64,000 nt of DNA from assembly GCA_028554755.1 (NCBI GenBank), contig JAPTOF010000005.1, positions 18,264,001 through 18,328,000 on the forward strand, read 5' to 3'. This document shows, in pieces, positions 61,311-64,000 of this stretch (positions are counted from its first letter, which is position 1; each line of letters opens with the position of its first letter). Made by a program: the position numbers and the translations under genes. Source of the stretch: Cordia subcordata. Its lineage: Eukaryota > Streptophyta > Magnoliopsida > Boraginales > Cordiaceae. The notes beneath the pieces are model-generated. The model made no database searches. It was not told where the DNA came from and was given only the letters and a program-made list of their open reading frames with translations.

Positions 61311-62846
61311 GCTACAGTGACGTGCATAGTGCTAACTGAATGCATGATGTTTAGAGTGTACAATATCCAGTCCCCCCTTCTCTGCTTCCCCACGCCCTTC
61401 CTTCCCCCAGCTTCCTTCCCTACTTTCTTTTCCTTCACTTCCTCATTGAAGGTTCTTCACTGCTTGTGTGGTTCTTTACGGTGTTCCGACCAATCATCTA
61501 ATTCCTTTTCTTCATCTTCTGCAATTTTGACTTTTCTTTTCCTTCCTTTCTCATGTTTAGCCGTAGTTCTTGTGGGTTATGGTGCTAAGGGTGCTTTTGC
61601 AAATGGTTGTGCTTTGTATGAGTGGGCTCTTGTTTACTCTCAAATTGAGCCAGGTGTCATTACAGTCCTCCTCCAATTTTAGGGTCTATGGAGTCTGACT
61701 AAGGATTCCCTGTATCGTGCAGAACTCATTCTCTCTCCCATCTACCACGTCTAGTCATGCATCCACACTTGTTTCTTGACGGGCCAACCACGTGACAGTT
61801 TGAGTTATTTTAACAATCAAGATAAGATCTCCCCGCTCACTGGTTTTTTTTATCCCTCCTTCAAAATTAGTTTTGCTAGTTACTCTAATAGTTGAAACTA
61901 CTAATAATGACTAACTTTATACTTGTCTTGCACACTTTCCATAATGTATAATATAAGTATGTTCAAAACCAAAAAAAGAACAGGGGAAAAACTCAATAAG
62001 AGCATATATTAGGTGGAAAGAATGTATTTTTAGGAACAGACCAAAACCGAAAACGGCTAAACCAGTTTGGATCCTCATATAATATTATAAAGTTACAAAA
62101 GAAATTCAATAATAGGCCACATCAAGGGCATTTCCTTATGACTATATAAACACTTCACCATTATTTGATCCTCACTCGCAGAGAAGGATATGCTAGACTG
62201 AAAAGGTTAACAGTGTAGGTTGACAGTGTAGCCTCATGGATGACATTCTGCGAGACTTCTTACAAAATATAATATAACTTGATCTGGTCTTTTCAAGTAT
62301 AAAAGGGAAGTTTAATTTGTTCTTTCATTTGGACTCCGAAAATGGCTGCTTTTTGAGTGTAAAACTCCAGCAGCACAAGATCGCGTATAACTTTAAAATC
62401 TCTCAAAAGAAAAAGATAAATTACTAAGGCATCTTCCCTTTCTAAGTTTGCCTACATCCGTGCACGCATGCGCAAGAGAGAGCAAGCGAGAGGAACTAAC
62501 ATGGCTTCCTCAGGGTTTGAGAAGAGAAAACGAGGAAGGGGAAGGCAAAGAGCAGAAATTTTACGCGTAAATGGCAGCCAGCATTAAAGGCAATACGCAT
62601 GTATCCAAAGTAATGCTGTATAAATCCAGAAGAAATCAGGCACATTATTCTGAGTAATACAAGGTCAGTAAATCAAGACAGACACAATTGGGGGGGAGGG
62701 GAGGCCCAAATTATGAGCTACAAAGACATGTACAAAAACAATCCCCATAGATAATAAACTCACTCCTGAAAGTCATAAATCCAGTTCCCTAGTTTTCTTA
62801 ATTTCTCTATAAAATGTGGACACACAGATTAAGCCTCTTCTCATTC

Positions 62847-64000
62847 TTAGGTTAATGGGATAGTAGGAGGATTACCTGCAGGGCATCTTTGCCGGCGGGG
62901 GCGTCTTGGTGTCTTCCCCCAGCCTGTGAGGCTTCTATCCTTCAAACCGGTTTCAGTGTTATTTAGTTGCTGCACTAGTGGAGGAGTGCAAGCTGCACTT
63001 GGAGCAGCAGGAGGGGTAGTCTCAACCACTGTTCGCCGTCGTCCCCTAGTGCCTCCATTTCTTGTGCCATTTCTTCTGTTCAATCCTGAGCTCCAAGGAT
63101 GGCCAGTTGCTCTCATGAGCCCTCCAAATGTCTGAAGGTCTTCGGTCACCTCGTGCCTTGACAGTGAAGCTAGACCAGGAAGGATTTCCCTTTGGAAGTC
63201 CCTCCGCTGCCTTCCTCTCCGTGTTTGGCCCCTTCGTGTTCTGGTTGATAACAAATTGGCTCCTGTTTCTTCGACTTTCTGGATTTCAGGGATGAAAGGC
63301 TTAGGCATGTAGTCTTCTTCCTTTGTCTCGGGCAATTGTAGTGTCATGGCTTCGAAATAATCTATCTCCTCAGAAGAAGCACTCTCAAAAGTCCCACCTT
63401 CTCTGGCTTTTGTTTCTTTTCCAGACTTGTTTCCAGATTCATCTACACTGGAAGTGACAAAATCGGCAAACCATAAAAGAGGTTCTGCCAATGAAGCATC
63501 AGACAGGTGGTGGGTGCCACTATCCAGATTTACAGGCTGACAAGACGATGAGATGTCAACTATTGCTTCTGCTGCACTCCTAAGAATTTCATCCTCTGCT
63601 TGCTCCATTTTATGATCTGGTGGTTTCACAGCTGTCTCTTGCTCATTTTCTTTCTTGGGTAGAATATCTTCTTCTGCCTCTGGAGCAGGAGGGGCTTCCA
63701 GATCTATCTCCACCACAACCTTCATGCTGGCAACATTACTCTCAACAGAGGGGACTGGTTGATCTTCATCCTCGGTAATACAAGAGTTCAAGTCAATAAA
63801 ATTTCTAACACAATTAGCATTCTTATCTAATGCCTTCTCCACAGCCATTTCTTCCATGACAGGTTCATCACCAGATTCAAGAAGTGAATCATCACAAGGC
63901 ACATTAATGTCAATTACTCTATTCTTTATTTCACGTTTGGCATTCTCTCCTCCCAAAGTGGGATGAAGTGTAGCAGTCGAGGACACCAGTGATGAGGAGT
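62847..64000 (-). CDS. DUF863 family protein, C-terminal part (truncated by window edge)
   Basis: The last exon of a minus-strand gene. The frame is open to the window end, giving about 384 C-terminal residues. It ends with the signature of plant DUF863 proteins: DLQTFGGLMRATGHPW, an Arg-rich RRGRQRR stretch, and WGKTPRRPRRQRCPAGNPP close to the C-terminus. The upstream part has several short D-L/I-N or D-L-E motifs (IDINVP, IDLNS, IDLEAP) that resemble EAR-type elements, among acidic, disordered-looking sequence. Some databases label the family 'T-box transcription factor, putative', but I see no T-box. A nuclear location is inferred from basic clusters. No biochemical function is established. 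A GTG at 63986 is only an artefactual start; the true N-terminus lies outside. Confidence 0.88.
   Translation of the reverse strand, partial: SSSLVSSTATLHPTLGGENAKREIKNRVIDINVPCDDSLLESGDEPVMEEMAVEKALDKNANCVRNFIDLNSCITEDEDQPVPSVESNVASMKVVVEIDLEAPPAPEAEEDILPKKENEQETAVKPPDHKMEQAEDEILRSAAEAIVDISSSCQPVNLDSGTHHLSDASLAEPLLWFADFVTSSVDESGNKSGKETKAREGGTFESASSEEIDYFEAMTLQLPETKEEDYMPKPFIPEIQKVEETGANLLSTRTRRGQTRRGRQRRDFQREILPGLASLSRHEVTEDLQTFGGLMRATGHPWSSGLNRRNGTRNGGTRGRRRTVVETTPPAAPSAACTPPLVQQLNNTETGLKDRSLTGWGKTPRRPRRQRCPAGNPPTIPLT

Larger units (their letters stand above)
53236..62846. other. 9.6-kb gene-poor, repeat-rich region
   Basis: The first 400 bp include the 3' UTR of the lumen-protein gene. 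Beyond that I found no gene. Contents include TTTTTTC-type microsatellite (about 54107-54155), ATA trinucleotide repeat (about 55873-55900), an LTR-like stretch (about 56811-57450), a poly-C tract (about 58494-58515) and a cluster of TTGTGAACATA-like repeats (about 61020-61310). The frame at 61317-61682 starts on GTG and has no domain. Confidence 0.65.

Noticed and set aside
61317..61682. 121-residue open frame
   Set aside because: It starts at GTG, sits in pyrimidine-rich DNA, has no recognisable domain and no splice partners.

Overview
The window is nuclear DNA from a flowering plant, most likely a eudicot. It is AT-rich, its genes carry GT-AG introns, and every protein I could assemble belongs to a plant family. 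Spacers are full of microsatellites, homopolymer tracts, MITE-like inverted repeats and one clear solo LTR. I cannot name the species. I saw no rRNA, tRNA, CRISPR array or bacterial-type operon. Many open frames in the spacers start with GTG or TTG and lack domains; I treat them as chance.

Layout. 1-2.9 kb: an intronless C2H2 zinc-finger protein with an EAR repression motif (+). 2.9-11.5 kb: gene-free, with a MITE and a tandem duplication. 11.5-15.3 kb: a group IIc WRKY factor, WRKY57-like (-, 3 exons). 15.3-22.1 kb: gene-free. 22.1-24.0 kb: a SNAP33-type SNARE (+, 5 exons). 25.4-28.9 kb: a membrane-anchored purple acid phosphatase of the PAP2/PAP9 type (-, 2 exons), convergent with the SNARE. 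31.2-36.1 kb: a small secreted leucine-rich-repeat protein (+, 11 exons), divergent from the phosphatase. 38.2-41.9 kb: a GH79 heparanase-like glycoside hydrolase (+, 9 exons). 43.2-45.5 kb: a remorin (+) with a solo LTR in one intron. 46.2-46.8 kb: a nodulin-related protein (-). 51.0-53.2 kb: a predicted thylakoid-lumen protein of unknown function (+, 4 exons). 53.2-62.8 kb: repeat-rich gene desert. 62.8-64.0 kb: the last exon of a DUF863 protein (-), running off the window edge.

These are independent nuclear genes with no operon logic. Themes are transcriptional control, vesicle fusion and plasma-membrane nanodomains, and the apoplast or cell wall. From memory, the order SNAP33 / LRR / GUS1 / remorin matches a run on Arabidopsis chromosome 5 (around At5g61210-At5g61280), while the phosphatase, nodulin-related and DUF863 genes recall chromosome 1 and 2 neighbourhoods (At1g139xx, At2g034xx).

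The best-supported unusual observations are the solo LTR with a perfect 5-bp target-site duplication in the remorin intron, a probable GC-AG intron in the heparanase gene, an 8-base candidate first coding exon for the remorin, MITE insertions inside introns, and two G-quadruplex-type G-run clusters. I found no convincing new biological system.
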